Assembly: GCA_013176395.1 (NCBI GenBank)
Contig: JABMLP010000024.1
Coordinates: 1 to 64,000, forward strand
Length of the DNA stretch: 64,000 bases
Direction of reading: 5' to 3'
From: Venturia oleaginea
Lineage: Eukaryota; Ascomycota; Dothideomycetes; Venturiales; Venturiaceae
Positions 20,228 through 31,610 of the stretch are shown one piece after another; within the stretch, counting starts at the first letter, position 1; the number at the start of each line of letters is the position of its first letter. Position numbers and translations under genes: made by a program. The notes under the pieces are model-generated. The model saw nothing but the letters and a program-made list of their open reading frames with translations, was not told where the DNA came from and did no database searches.

Positions 20228-23200
20228 CTAACTTTCCCCATTCTCTTCCTCTTCAGCCTGATCAGAAGTAATGCTCTCATGCAAACTGGGCGTCTTATCC
20301 CCCTTCCCCCTCCTTAAACTTCGAAGAAACCCACTACTCCGATCCTTCTCCTTCGAATTGCGTTCCTGAGCACTGATAAGAGGACTCGCGCCACCCTTGC
20401 GGTCAGACTCGAAGCTACGACTCAAATCAGGAGTGCGACTGCTGTTCATAGAAATTCCTTCTTCGTCCGTCTCGTCGGGATTACCGTGTTCACCTTGCTG
20501 AGAAGACTTCTTGAAACGACCATTCTTCTCTTTGCCAAAGCCGGGGAAGTTGAACATAGACGCTGAGGATTTACGGCTGAGCTTCTGCATCAGCGTCTCT
20601 TTGTGTCCGCTGACACTAGGATCTGCTTGCGAAGGAGTACGCGAGCTTGTCTGTTCCAGAGATTCACGAGTTTCATTCGTGTCTCCAGTCGTGGAAATAG
20701 ATGCGGAATACATGCGTCTATCGTTGGCATCAGGAGTTTCGACATTTTCGAATGTGAAAGAAGGTGGTGCTGGAGAGGGAGTGTCAGGAATTGACAATTC
20801 CTTTTCTTTGCCCTTGCCTTTCTTGTTCTTGGGCTTGCTTTCTTTCTCTACCTTCTCTTTTTTATCTCGAGTAAAGAAAGCGTTGATGGTGAAACTCGGA
20901 GCTGCTGGATTGAGGCGCGGCTTTTCTGCAGAGCCTGTCGAGACTTGAGAAGCCGGTCTTGTACCAATGGGCGCCAGCTTTGGTGATCGTCGTTGCATGC
21001 CATAGTCCAGATCATTGCCGCCATCTAAGAACGAGTTGTCCAGATAACCATGACTGCTACCGTGTTGAATGGATGGCCGCCGGGATGGATGTTGGGACCA
21101 TGAATTGGCGGCAGCGGTGACCCAGTCTGTGCCTAATGGGCTATGTCGGTGGGCGTCACCCCAACCAAAACGTGCTTGGGCGTCAGAAGATGGTTTAGGC
21201 AAAACATATTCAGATGATGCTGATGAATCTGGTCTACGAGGCGATCCAGAGCGGTCCCCAAGAGCATCAGTAGCCCACGGGTCACTGTTACCACCGAACA
21301 TGTTGAATCTCCGCTTTGTTGACGCGGAAAGCACAGCCGCGGGCGGCGGATCAGAGTTTCTGGAGAATGCGCTTCCTAGATTACCCATCCAATTACTTCC
21401 AGAACCACTTCCTCTTCGGTCAAAGCCCAGTCGAGAAGTATTTTCGATTCCATCCTGGCGAGGAAATGACTGCCGCTCTGAGGGTCGTAATGTGCCAAGC
21501 GCAGGACCGTCGTCTGAGAAAGTCTTTCCACGTTGTCGGCTGAAACCGAAAAGATTGGCAAATCTTGTCGTGGTGTTGGCTGCACCGCTATTACGGAATG
21601 AGCTTGTGGTAGAATGGATGGAGCGCCCATCGCTGTCCTTCATGAAGTGCGACTCTGGACTAAAAGGCAGATGAGTCGTACTGGCTTTTGGACTAGCAAA
21701 GACACGAGGTGAGCCGCTCTGATTGGAGTGCGGGGAGCTTGGGTCTCCATTCGTACGCCTCAACGTCTGTGGAGCGCCCAGGCCAGGAAGTACGTTGGCA
21801 CCAGGAAGTACGTTGGCATTGACTGGCGATGAACGATTGCTGGAAAGGTAAAAGTCCAGACTGTGGGTGGGCTCCATCTCGCCGGTGGGTTCATTCTCGT
21901 CACGCAACAAACCAGTTGGCAAAGCGAAGTCTCCGGAGATGACCGACGGGCTCGTAGGGGCTCCAGAAGTCAATCTCTCCTCCTCCTCTTGAGTCATTCC
22001 GTTCAATCTCATATGTTCTTGAAGTGTGGCCCCACTGTCCAAATGATCCAGCGTTCCATTTTTCATGTTGAAAATCGGCAAGGGCAACGCATTGAGCAAG
22101 GCAGGAGATATGTTGGACATGCTTGCTGTGTATGGCGGCGCGCTTCCGTCGCCAAACAGGGGGCCTGAAGGACTGAGCTCGTTGCGCAGGCTCATAGCTC
22201 GTGACCCAATCTGGCTGTGGCGTCTTCCAGGAATGAAGTCCAGTTGCGGAGTAGAGACGAAAAGCTGGGGCAACTCGTTCCGTTTCTGCTGCCAAAGTCC
22301 CAAGTTCATCTGAGCCTCATCAGCCCAATGCTGGGCTTGTACGAGTCTGCTGTGGACAGCACCATAGGAGATCTCCAGGTTGTGTATGTGTTGTCGCCAT
22401 TTAAGGTCCTCCTCTGGAATGAAAGAACCGGCCCCGGGCGCGATTTCTGGATGCTCTTGATCGAGGCGTTCCTTATCGGATTCCAGGTCCTTGATTTTTG
22501 TGATGGTTGTGCGTAGTGTATCTTCAACCAGCTTGTATCTTGCCGTCTCTTTCGCATGCTCCTCCTTCAATTCGAGCAGCTTCTGTTCCGTCTCTTCCCG
22601 ATAAGTGACCTTCTCGACAGCCATTCTTTCGGCTTCCGCATGCATAGCCACAATCTCTTGCTCCCAACGATCGATATCGTCTCTTAGTTTCTGTCTTTCC
22701 TGCTGCTTGAGCTGCAACTGCTTCTCGGCTGCCATCCTCCTGCCCTGCGCAACGCTGTTCTGATTTGTGAGATCCTGGGCCTGCTTTTTGAGCGACTTGG
22801 AGGCGCCTTCTTTATCTGCCACCGCCTGCTTTAAATCGTTTTTTTGCTTGATTAAACAGGCCTGACTCGTCTCGTACTCTTCATCTTCCTTGGTAAGGTC
22901 TCCCTCGGAAATTTCGATCTCAAAACGCAGCTTGTCGAGCTTCAACGTCAGGTCACTAATATTCCCATCATATGTAGCTGACTCATGGTCCTCGTTGGCC
23001 AGCACAGCTGGAAGAGATCGCCTTCCACCAGGACCTCTTTTTTGTTGTGACAAACTTCCACTGTGTTCTCGGTGCATAGGAGGAGGGGCAGGCAAGGCCG
23101 CGATGGGATCGGCGACCATTTTGCATGGCTGGATAGTTGGAATGACAGCGTCGTCGTTTTCGGGCGCGTTACCAGGTTCGAGGGACTCTTGAAAGAAGTC

Positions 23201-23727
23201 TTTGGAAGTGGCAGGTTTCGTCTGAACTCGTATTGCTTCACTTTTGGCTTCGAAATTCGAGGGATTGACAGCGATAACGCGAATAATGTAGTTTGTTTCG
23301 GGCCGGAGACCAGTCACTGCAATGGACGTCTCCTGGGGAGAGAGTTCGCCAACTAGAGGTGTCAATATGTAGTGTAAGTGTAGTAGGAATTTACACGAAC
23401 CGTTGACTCCATTGATGTGGATATAGTGCTTGACAGTGGTTGTTTTCTGCTGGTCAGGAGCTTTCCAGTTCAGAACGACACCATCTGCTCGTATGCCGGC
23501 CAGGGATAACGCGGGTTGAATGGGAACCTCGAGTCCCAAAAGACTGATGAGCTCGTCGGAGGGTTTAGACAGGACCTGGTAGAACCGTAGAACCAACCTA
23601 GGGTAGGGTGGTTAGTTTTGTTGCGCGGCGCGGGAATTGCACTGTGGGCGGTATCTCACCAAGCTAGGGCAGAGAAAACAATGGTGGTAGCAGAATGTCC
23701 CAGGGCAAAGTGTACAAAGCGCTCCAT
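20228..23727 (-). CDS. FN3-domain, coiled-coil membrane-anchored protein
   Basis: 1129 residues from three exons: 23727-23660, 23597-23401 and 23352-20228. Intron 1 (23598-23659, GTGAGA...CTAG) adds an N-terminus with a single hydrophobic anchor at about residues 8-27. Intron 2 (23353-23400) is 48 nt with an unusual GTTCGT donor; it is in frame and interrupts an otherwise smooth fibronectin type III domain (about residues 45-130, with NYIIRVIAVN as strand F). Residues 210-400 form a long Glu/Lys/Gln coiled coil. The last 650 residues are low-complexity Ser/Pro/Gly, with basic and phosphorylatable stretches. A 7-residue duplication (NVLPGA/NVLPGL) sits in the middle. The role is unknown; a scaffold at an internal membrane is inference. 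Confidence 0.82.
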
Positions 23728-24606
23728 CTCAGAGGTGGGGCGGTTGTGTTCGGAGTAATAAGAAAGGAGTGGCCCAGCGAGGGCAAGCAGAAAGTCGTCT
23801 GAAGGCATTGGCACCATCTCCATCCGTAGCCGCAAACAACGACTGGCGGCGCGAGGGGCTACTCGTGAGGGAGAATGCGACGAGAGCAGCCTCGGTCAAA
23901 AGCAGATGGAATGCGACAGATGCGGCATTTTCTTTGGGGGAAAATGGGATATGTCAAGGTAACATGGCAGTATAGACTTGTGGGTGTACCTGGAGTAGGA
24001 CGTGGTTCGCCAAGCATGGGATCACAGCTAATGCTCTGCTCGTAGGGAAGATGGATGCTTGAATCAAATCAAGGTCAAACAAGAACAACAAGACTGCAGC
24101 AAACAGGCCTCAGCTAGACAGACGGCTGTGACAGCCTCCAGACAGATGGCCGTGACAGCCTCCAGACAGGCTATCCTCCGTCCGTTGCACGCAACCATAC
24201 GTTCCTCTGACAAAAACGGGCATGCCTGGTTCGCTCGGGAGTAGGCCGTTGTACGCCATCGCCGTGTATATTCTCCGACTCTGGGGCAATAGTTGGATGA
24301 AGAAGAATAAAATACGGGCTCAACTCCCCTCTTAACTCCTTCATCCCCCTCTCGACCCTCCTCAACAGTGCTTCCCTAATCCCTATAGTCGCACCAAGCA
24401 TTGCTTTTGTGCTTCCAGCATCCCTATCCCCCGCATCATCTCCTCGGCCTAAGGTTTCAGGACAAGCCTCGCGCCCAGCCCAGCCATATCCATAGCCCAC
24501 ACCACCACCACCCTTCGAACTGCTACTACTGCAGGAACAGACGAATATCACCACCAGAGGAGAGACGTCCATCCGCCACTCCCGTTTCCCGCACCAGGGC
24601 CAGAGC
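23728..24606. other. divergent promoter region
   Basis: Between the minus-strand FN3 gene and the plus-strand lipin gene. It contains two near-identical copies of a 24-bp unit (GTGACAGCCTCCAGACAG core) around 24125-24172 and CT-rich tracts just before the lipin start. No gene. Confidence 0.5.
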
Positions 24607-27295
24607 ATGCAATACGTGCGCAACACGTTTGGCTCCGTGAGGAACGCCTACAACTCGTTGAATCCCGCGACTCTCAGCGGTGCCATCGACGTCATTGTCG
24701 TTGAGCAGGAAGATGGTATGCGATTGCACATCGTAACGAAGTAGTTACAACTACAGAAGCTCACGCTATATCAGGATCTTTGGCATGTTCCCCCTTCCAT
24801 GTGAGGTTCGGCAAGTTCTCGCTGTTGAGGCCGTCAGACAAGAAGGTCAGCTCAAGCTCAGCTCAGCAATTCCCACCCAAGCATGCAACCACCTAACAAT
24901 CACAAAGGTCGAATTCACCGTCAATGATGCGAAACAGAACTTCTCCATGAAGCTCGGCGAAGGAGGAGAGGCCTTCTTCGTCTTCGAGACTTCTGAAAAC
25001 ATTCCTCGCGCATTGCAGACCTCCCCATTGTCCTCCCCAACGGCGAGCCCGACTTCATACCCTACCGAGACTGCATCATCGCTAGAACTATCCGATCCGG
25101 AACCACTAGATATTGCTACCGAAACACAGCGCGGGAGAAGAGGATCAACAGCTGGTGAGCTTGGGATATTATCGTCGCATGCAAAAGCTGAAAGCCATGC
25201 TGGTTAGTCTTAGGAAGTGAGATGTTGTTCAAACAGGATGATGACATTGTTCAGGTGATGCCACTCCTCGCGCAGGCCCAAGTTCCCCTAAGATATTTGC
25301 GCAACGACCAGTTTCTGGTGATTGGGCTGGTCTTATAGACCGACCTAACCAGAAGGGCCGATCCATCACAGACGAACTTCTTCCGTCGGCCAAGAAAGAG
25401 ATGGGACATACTTGGGACAAGTCAAAATCAGAACCTCCAGAAGACTATGGCTTGCCGCGGTCGCAAAGCCCTCCTCCAGTTCCGATTGAAGAAGCCGTCC
25501 GAAGAGCGAGGAACCTAGAAGAGAGACTGAGGAGCTCCAACATTCCAGCCACCGTGAGCGAAACTGGCGATCTTATGCTGGACATGCAAGGCTACAAGAG
25601 CACAGAGGAAGAGGCATTACGAGCGGAAGCAGTGGCAAGACGGATTTTGTCGGAAGAACTGGAAGGCAACTACGATATTGGCGCGTTGATTGGTGTCGAC
25701 GAACATGGCAATCTTTGGATATACAGCAGTGAGGAAGCTAAAGAAGCTGCAGATCGAAGAGCAGGCATAGCTGTATTGAATCCTTCTGCCATTAGATCAG
25801 CCGATGCAGTATCGGACCCTGGCTACCACAGCGACGACGGAACGCAAAGTGATAGTGATTCCGAGAAGAACAAGCCAGCGGCTGGCCTCTATCGACGGGA
25901 CTCGGATAGTGCTGTGGGTATGGGCAGCGCCCCTGGGTCACCAAATGAAGATAGCGGAGAGCCAACGCGGAATTATGCAAAGACACTGAGACTGACGAGC
26001 GATCAACTGAAGGACTTGAAGCTCAAGTCTGGGGCGAACCCAATGGGGTTCACGGTGAATAAAGCCACGTGCCAGGCCGTCATGTACCTGTGGCGGTACG
26101 ATGTTCCCATTGTCATCTCGGACATTGACGGCACAATCACAAAGTATGTTCTGGTGTGCATAGGAAGTTTACCCCAGCTAATCTTGATGCCAGATCTGAC
26201 GCCCTCGGCCATCTCCTGAACATGGTCGGACGTGACTGGACACATTTAGGTGTTGCAAAACTTTACACAGACATCGCCCAAAATGGGTACAACATCTTCT
26301 ACCTCACCTCTCGCTCCGTCGGAATGGCAGACAATACGCGCGGGTATCTAAATAGTGTCACCCAAGATGGTTATCGCCTGCCGAAAGGCCCTGTCATTAT
26401 GAGTCCGGATCGCACAATGGCTGCACTGAGAAGAGAAGTTTATCTTCGTAAACCTGAAGTCTTCAAAATGGCTTGCTTAAGAGATATCATGAACCTTTTT
26501 CAAGGCGCAAGCCCAGACGGACGACTGCGAACACCATTCTATGCTGGTTTTGGCAATCGGCTGACGGATGCTTTGTCGTATCGTAGTGTCTCCATACCCT
26601 CAACCAGGATTTTCACCATCAACTCCAATGCGGAGGTTTCGATGCATCTGCTTGCCCCGGCCCAGTATCGCACGAGTTATGTCAACATGAGGGAGATTGT
26701 CGATCATTACTTTCCTCCAATCGGTATGCTTGTCAAGGAGGGCGGGGAAGAATACACCGACTTCAACTACTGGAGAGACCGGCCATTGGACATCGATGAG
26801 TTCTCGGCGTCGGAAAGTGGTAGCGAGGAAGACGAGGACGAGGCGGCGCAACGAAGGCAAGATTTATACGAAAGCAGCATTCGAAGTGAATACGATGGCG
26901 GAGATGAAGAAATGGGCGCTAGCTACTTCTCCAATGGCGAAGTCGGTGAGAATGGAGAGTTGATTATTGACACCGTGGAAGGCGATGGCGAGCTGGAGGA
27001 GTCGATACTCATTGATGATATTGCTGGGGAGGAGGTTTACCTTGACGACTCTGCTTTACTCTCACCAGGCTTTGATGGGCTGATGGGTGAGCGAGAAGTT
27101 GACCTGCATGAACAGTTTGACGCGATGAATCTTGCGGATGCTAAAACATCGACGCCGCATGTCGCGGCTGCTGATGCTCAGGATGATCTAAGTCGACTTT
27201 CCAAGGTCCTCAATTCTTCTGACAGAAAGGCGCCTAGGGAAGAGACAATTGTGAAGCCTGTCGATACCAATGATTTGGGTTTTATAGCGAGTTGA
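24607..27295 (+). CDS. PAH1: lipin-type phosphatidate phosphatase (Pah1/Ned1)
   Basis: Mg-dependent phosphatidate phosphatase converting phosphatidate to diacylglycerol at the ER/nuclear membrane. It controls triacylglycerol and phospholipid synthesis. Five exons: 24607-24715, 24775-24845, 24908-25202, 25255-26143 and 26194-27295, giving 821 residues; every junction keeps frame. The N-LIP domain starts at residue 1 (NSLNPATLSGAIDVIVVEQ) with its amphipathic membrane-binding helix. The HAD catalytic site is D448-I-D450-G-T452, and the last intron falls right after it. The following sequence (GRDWTHLGVAKLY and onwards) is typical C-LIP. Long acidic Ser-rich linkers are likely phosphorylation targets. 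The tail is acidic. Confidence 0.95.
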
Positions 27296-28020
27296 TTGAG
27301 ATATTTCTGGGTGTCGATGTGGATATATTCTCTGCATTGTTTTGAGCATGGCGAGGCGCTACTCTGGTTTCTTCGGCGTTGTCTTTAGCGTTAGGTTACG
27401 TTGGGTATAGACTGGTGTTTGGTCTTTTTCTTTTCGACCTATATAAGCGAATGAAAGTGTTGGCACACGCCGCGAGTTTGTGCTCATGTTGGAGACCTGA
27501 GAATAAATATCTTATCTGGCGACACAACGACCTCCTGAAAATTCTTCAGTAACAGTCTTTGCAAGATTTTTAACGAAGGTATTATTCTCCTGGCACACTT
27601 GTATACGATCAGGAAAGTTGTCTGCCAGAGAAGTGGTGGTGCAGGTGGGTGCAGGTGGTGAAATCGAGATTAGTAAGATCAAGGTTTTAGCTACCGTAGC
27701 GTGCTGAGGAAACCTTCAGTTCCGACCAAATACCAATTTCGTTCGACCTTCATTCCATCATCTTTACATCTACTCGCCATCCTCCGTTCATCAAGGATTG
27801 ATCTTGATGCAAAGGTGTTTAGGAGGATAATCTCAGGGGTTAGAATAGCCACACACACCTCTTTTGAAGTTTACATTGATATGCTAAGCCCGTCTCCGTC
27901 TTTTCCAGGCCGGACGATCCGCCACAGGGAAGATTACATCTCTTACATATCTCTAGCAAAGCCATCGATCGTCTTGCGCGATGTCCAAATTCGCGAGAAT
28001 AGAGTAAAGATAAACCGGCT
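27296..28020. other. intergenic region
   Basis: 3' flank of the lipin gene and upstream sequence of the small gene at 28021. Short frames before 28021 do not connect convincingly to it. Confidence 0.45.
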
Positions 28021-28807
28021 ATGGAGTCTGGGACGGTAATTCCGACATATAATGTAAACGATGGAAATTTGTACGCTAATTATAAGTTTGATGAAATGAG
28101 TAAAAGTACGACGAGCTCCGCGTCGACGATGAGGAGGAGATTCTGTTGGTATTATGATGAGGGTTGTAGTAAGTACTTATCTTATAGAGTTATTTTGACT
28201 TATTTTGACGAGTTTAGGAAGTGAGAGTATTCGTGATGATATCCAGAGACGCATCAATAAAACTCTAAACTTTCCCGAAGGAAATTCGAGGTTGTTTCCT
28301 ATTAGGATCCGAGTTGACCGTGGCACTTGGAAACTTATAGAGATTGTACGCTCTACCAGAGTCGCAGGGTTGATGGATATTGTACTTCTGCAAGAACAGA
28401 ATATCGTGGTACTCCCACCTCTCTAGGTGCGAATCTCGCATATACCGTATGGACCAACATCAGTCTTCGAGTTAAAAAACGTCTGTCTGCGAGAGGGTTT
28501 CCTCGAGAAATTCCGAATCCAGGAATCCTACCCTTTTATTATTTTCAACGGATTTTCAACACCACTCGGTGAACGCGTGCAGCGGATTCTCCCAGCTAGA
28601 GATAATTCTAAATCTGGTAATTGCACCATCACATTCAAACAGATCGAAAGTGATGTTATTGAAGTCCGATATCATACTTTTCGGAGATGTGGTGCGGGAA
28701 ATGTTGGGCTGGGTGAGATAGGTCCGAGGATGAGAATGCGGTTAGTTGAGATTCGTGATGAGACGTTGGATGGAGAGGGGGTATGCATTAGCTGCGTTAT
28801 CTCTTGA
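28021..28807 (+). CDS. unrecognised small multi-exon gene
   Basis: Exon 1 (28021-28168) is spliced over a 49-nt intron (28169-28217, GTAAGT...TTTAG) to a second exon. This second exon either stops at the TAG at 28424-28426 (118 residues in all) or is spliced again, with that TAG as part of the acceptor, into an open frame from 28427 to 28807. Candidate donors for the second splice are GTACGC at 28346 and GTACTT at 28382; both keep frame. The downstream segment looks coding, with alternating charged and hydrophobic residues (VFELKNVCLREGFLEKF). No domain, signal peptide or membrane segment is recognised. The exact 3' structure is uncertain. Confidence 0.45.
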
Positions 28808-29230
28808 CGAGAACGGAGGGGAGGAAAGCTTGTCTTTGATTATTTGCTATTTTTGAGGGAAATAGAGGATACTTTGGAGTGGGAAACTGCTGCGCGAAAG
28901 AAAGTCGGTTGAGGATAGATACGCGCCTGGGGCTCACGTACAATTGGAACATACGGAAGAGGAATGGTACTAAGTAACAGGTCTGGGGAGCAAGCAGCAC
29001 AAAAATTGGGAAGAGCTTAGTAAAAAGGCTAATAAGAGAGACCTTGGCGACAATATAAATTACCAGCACAACATCTCGAACACAAAGTAACCAGATAGTG
29101 GGATAAAAAGACGGGCCAGAAATTCACAGGACAAGATTAAAAAAAAAACCAGATCTCCAAAAAAGAAAAAAAGAGCCAGAGGCAAAAGGATAAAAAAAGT
29201 CTCTTTTCGGATGCATCGCATCTCATAAGT
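28808..29230. other. A-rich spacer before tRNA-Phe
   Basis: No gene. It becomes A-rich at 29130-29200; seen from the minus strand this gives T-runs downstream of tRNA-Phe. Confidence 0.5.
29192..29198 (-). terminator. Pol III T-run for tRNA-Phe
   Basis: Seven A on the plus strand, read as seven T on the minus strand, about 32 nt past the tRNA 3' end. It suits RNA polymerase III termination. Confidence 0.5.
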
Positions 29231-29287
29231 TGCGGCTAATGTGGATTGAACACATGACTTTCAGATTTCATGATGGTGAACCGAAGT

Positions 29288-29321
<34 letters not shown>

Positions 29322-29327
29322 ACCCGC
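29231..29327 (-). tRNA. tRNA-Phe(GAA) with 24-nt anticodon-loop intron
   Basis: Read on the minus strand: acceptor GCGGGTA/TAGCCGC (one G-G mismatch at pair 5-68), D arm GCTC/GAGC, anticodon stem TCAGA/TCTGA with loop CTGAAGA, T arm ATGTG-TTCAATC-CACAT, discriminator A. The anticodon is GAA. A 24-nt intron sits at the universal position 37/38, giving 97 nt in the gene and 73 nt mature. It is the ordinary endonuclease-type tRNA intron and a useful contrast to the tRNA-Ser at 59349. Confidence 0.93.
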
Positions 29328-29906
29328 TTGTTTCCGAATTAGGATTGAAGGCCAAAAGATTACTATATATAAGGCTGTGTATTGATACGACCTTATCGAA
29401 AAATACACTAACCTTATATGCAGACAAGTTTTGTGCAACTTGGGGCTAATGCTGTCGCTGGCTTGCTGCTTCGGTATATTTGAAAAGAGGGATGTCGTTG
29501 TCGTGTCGAGTTTGGTTCTTCTTTTTTTGGAACGGATTTTTCTCTTCTTCTAGTAGTGAGTAAACTAGGTATAGGTGATAAGTAACAGGAGCGCTAGCAG
29601 AACAAGGCTGTAAGTCCGCCAGGGATTCCGTCTCAATCGATTTGTCGCCTATTTCGATTATTGACCTTTCCAAACTTCATCCGTGATCGCAGCCGTACGT
29701 TTACAAGCATCCAGTCCAACCTCTTCATACTCCCCAAACGGAAGCTTTGGACAGCCTGAACCTTTCAAGCTTACCACTCCACCATCCCATATCTTCGACA
29801 ACAATCTCGAAATAATTATATTCCTGCCCCCAACCCCAAATCTCAACTACAGTCCCTAATAAACCACCTCCACCTCCACCCCCTCCCCCCCTCCTCCCAG
29901 CACAAA
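29328..29906. other. spacer upstream of tRNA-Phe
   Basis: No supported gene. A (CCA/CCT)-rich tract lies at 29862-29899, just before the first tRNA-like remnant. Confidence 0.45.
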
Positions 29907-30140
29907 GGCACGGGTTGATGGCTAGCACAGCAGATCCAAATCGACCATCTGAGCCGCCTCAATAGACGCCGCTGTTCCCAATGGTGCTGTACCCATCGGT
30001 ACGGCGTGCCTACATTCTGGACTGGACTGGACTGAACTGGACTGGACTGAACTGGACTGGACTGAACTGGACTGGACTGAACTGGACCCTCGATTTTCCC
30101 GGAATCTCTGCTATTCTCAGTTCGATTCTGAATCCTGCCA
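29907..30140 (+). other. tRNA-Glu-like sequence with large insert, copy 1
   Basis: The 5' end GGCACGG and 3' end TCCTGCC-A pair at 6 of 7 positions (one G-U). A D-arm-like ATGGCTAGCAC and a CAGAT/ATCTG hairpin follow the 5' end. The T arm CTCAG-TTCGATT-CTGAA precedes the 3' end, and a T7 run begins within a few bases of it. About 130 bp of extra sequence, including the 15-bp repeat at 30017-30087, separate the two halves. Probably a decayed tRNA gene. The amino acid is guessed from similarity to fungal tRNA-Glu D arms. Confidence 0.4.
30017..30087. repeat. 15-bp tandem repeat (CTGGACTGGACTGAA)n
   Basis: Four to five copies of a 15-bp unit, itself built from a GGACT pentamer, inside the first tRNA-like remnant. 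Confidence 0.92.
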
Positions 30141-30258
30141 TCTCTTTTTTTCTCGTTCGCTATATATTATATAACCGCCCTAGCGAACTTCCCTTTCTTT
30201 CTCAGGAATATTGACAAGGCTCTTCTCTTGATAATCCTAGGCCTTTGAAAGGAACAGA

Positions 30259-30419
30259 GGCACGATAGTGTAATGGCCAGCACAGTAGATCTCAACATCT
30301 AGTAGCGTAATGGCGCAAATCAGTAGGGATCTGAGGGTTGAAATGGCTTCGGCCGACCGCTCCGGGCGTGTATCCCCCGTAAAGGTCTGCAGTTCTCAGT
30401 TCGATTCTGAGTCGTACCA
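30259..30419 (+). other. tRNA-Glu-like sequence with insert, copy 2
   Basis: GGCACGA at the 5' end and TCGTACC-A at the 3' end pair at 6 of 7 positions. The D arm TAGTG-TAATGGCCAG-CAC is well preserved, the T arm CTCAG-TTCGATT-CTGAG is perfect, and a T6 run follows at 30430-30435. The anticodon arm (TAGAT-CTCAAC-ATCTA) has a six-base loop and cannot be a normal anticodon. About 85 nt are inserted between the anticodon arm and the T arm. The A and B box regions look intact, so transcription by Pol III is possible. Either a pseudogene or a tRNA gene with an unusual insert. Confidence 0.45.
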
Positions 30420-31034
30420 GCATTGTTTCTTTTTTGGTTCGTTTGCTCTATTGAAGTGATGCTGATTTTTTCTTCGGAGGATGGTAGAGAGATGTGGGTA
30501 TTGTACGAATGAAGAGGCTTATACGCAAGACTGGGATATATTTGTCCGAATTATTGGGAAATGTGAAAAAATTCTGATCAGGTCGCCGAATTGGTAAGTC
30601 ACGATAGGTATGTAACTTTCGTGAGGTTGACGTTTGTTACTTTGGATAGGTGCTTTATAAGATGGGTCTTGCGATCTAAAGTCGGCATTTAACATATTGC
30701 AAGCGAAGATGCGAAGTTGACGGAACAAAAAGATGAGATATGTAAGATCGCCGAGAGTCAGACGAGCATAACCAACATCCTATCCCAATTAGATGCGTCA
30801 TCGATTATATCTAAGACACCCAGACTGATGAACAGGCAAAGGAGACTCACAAATAAACATGCAGACCATCACCCACTATCCAGCAATTTCAGTCGATCAA
30901 ATATGTCGACAGAATGCCCAGATTCTACCGACCGTTGCAAGTTTCTAAGTCATGCCATACCCCCTACACAGAAACTTCCAGAGCGCTTCCCATGGCAAAA
31001 CGAGCTCACGACATTGGCAAATAAAGCGATCTAG
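30420..31034. other. spacer with no firm gene
   Basis: Beyond the T6 run after the tRNA-like copy I see no firm gene. A weak open frame at 30717-31034 may hold 5' exons of the fragment that follows, but no clear splice link was found. Confidence 0.4.
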
Positions 31035-31348
31035 GTGAAAGTCTAAAGCTTTCTCAAGAAGACCCCAACAAAATAACAGCTCTTTTGAAAGAGTATGTGA
31101 GCAAAAAAACGTACTGGGCTGTTATTATAGGAATTCATTGCCGGTCGAAAAATGCGTATCGCGCGGATAAGGTGATAGAGCGGGCAGCACGCGATCTCGA
31201 AAGTCTCCGGACGACTAGAGAGGATGGGCTTGTTCAAGAACGCGTTTTGCTGTTTTTTGTAGCTGTTGGACATCAATATGTTGAATCGGCGATGGTCAAT
31301 GCGAATTATCTTCGCAAGATTGTTCTTTCGAATGGACCTGGGCGGTAA
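31035..31348 (+). CDS. possible 3' exon of an unrecognised gene
   Basis: From an AG acceptor (CTAG at 31031-31034) the frame reads about 100 residues with strong helical character (GESLKLSQEDPNK, KVIERAARDLESL, VLLFFVAVG) and ends at 31348. It needs a phase-1 exon upstream, which I could not identify with confidence. No known domain. It may be an old gene remnant. Confidence 0.3.
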
Positions 31349-31610
31349 TGATTGCGTGAAAAGACTATACACGTGTTAGTAGAGACTGTATCAGATTCGA
31401 AGATTGGAAGTCATCTCCTCATCGTAAGTATAGCCAGCCCGATGGATAGATGATTTCAGGGCCTGGCTCGGGGTCAAACGAAGAGTGACTGTATGCCATT
31501 CTATGCGTCATCGATTTTATTTAACAATCCTTCGCCAGCGAAATGGCGACAAGAAAGCAAAGAGTGGTTCAGTTTATCGATTACAAACCAGCATCCATAA
31601 CCAAACAAAA

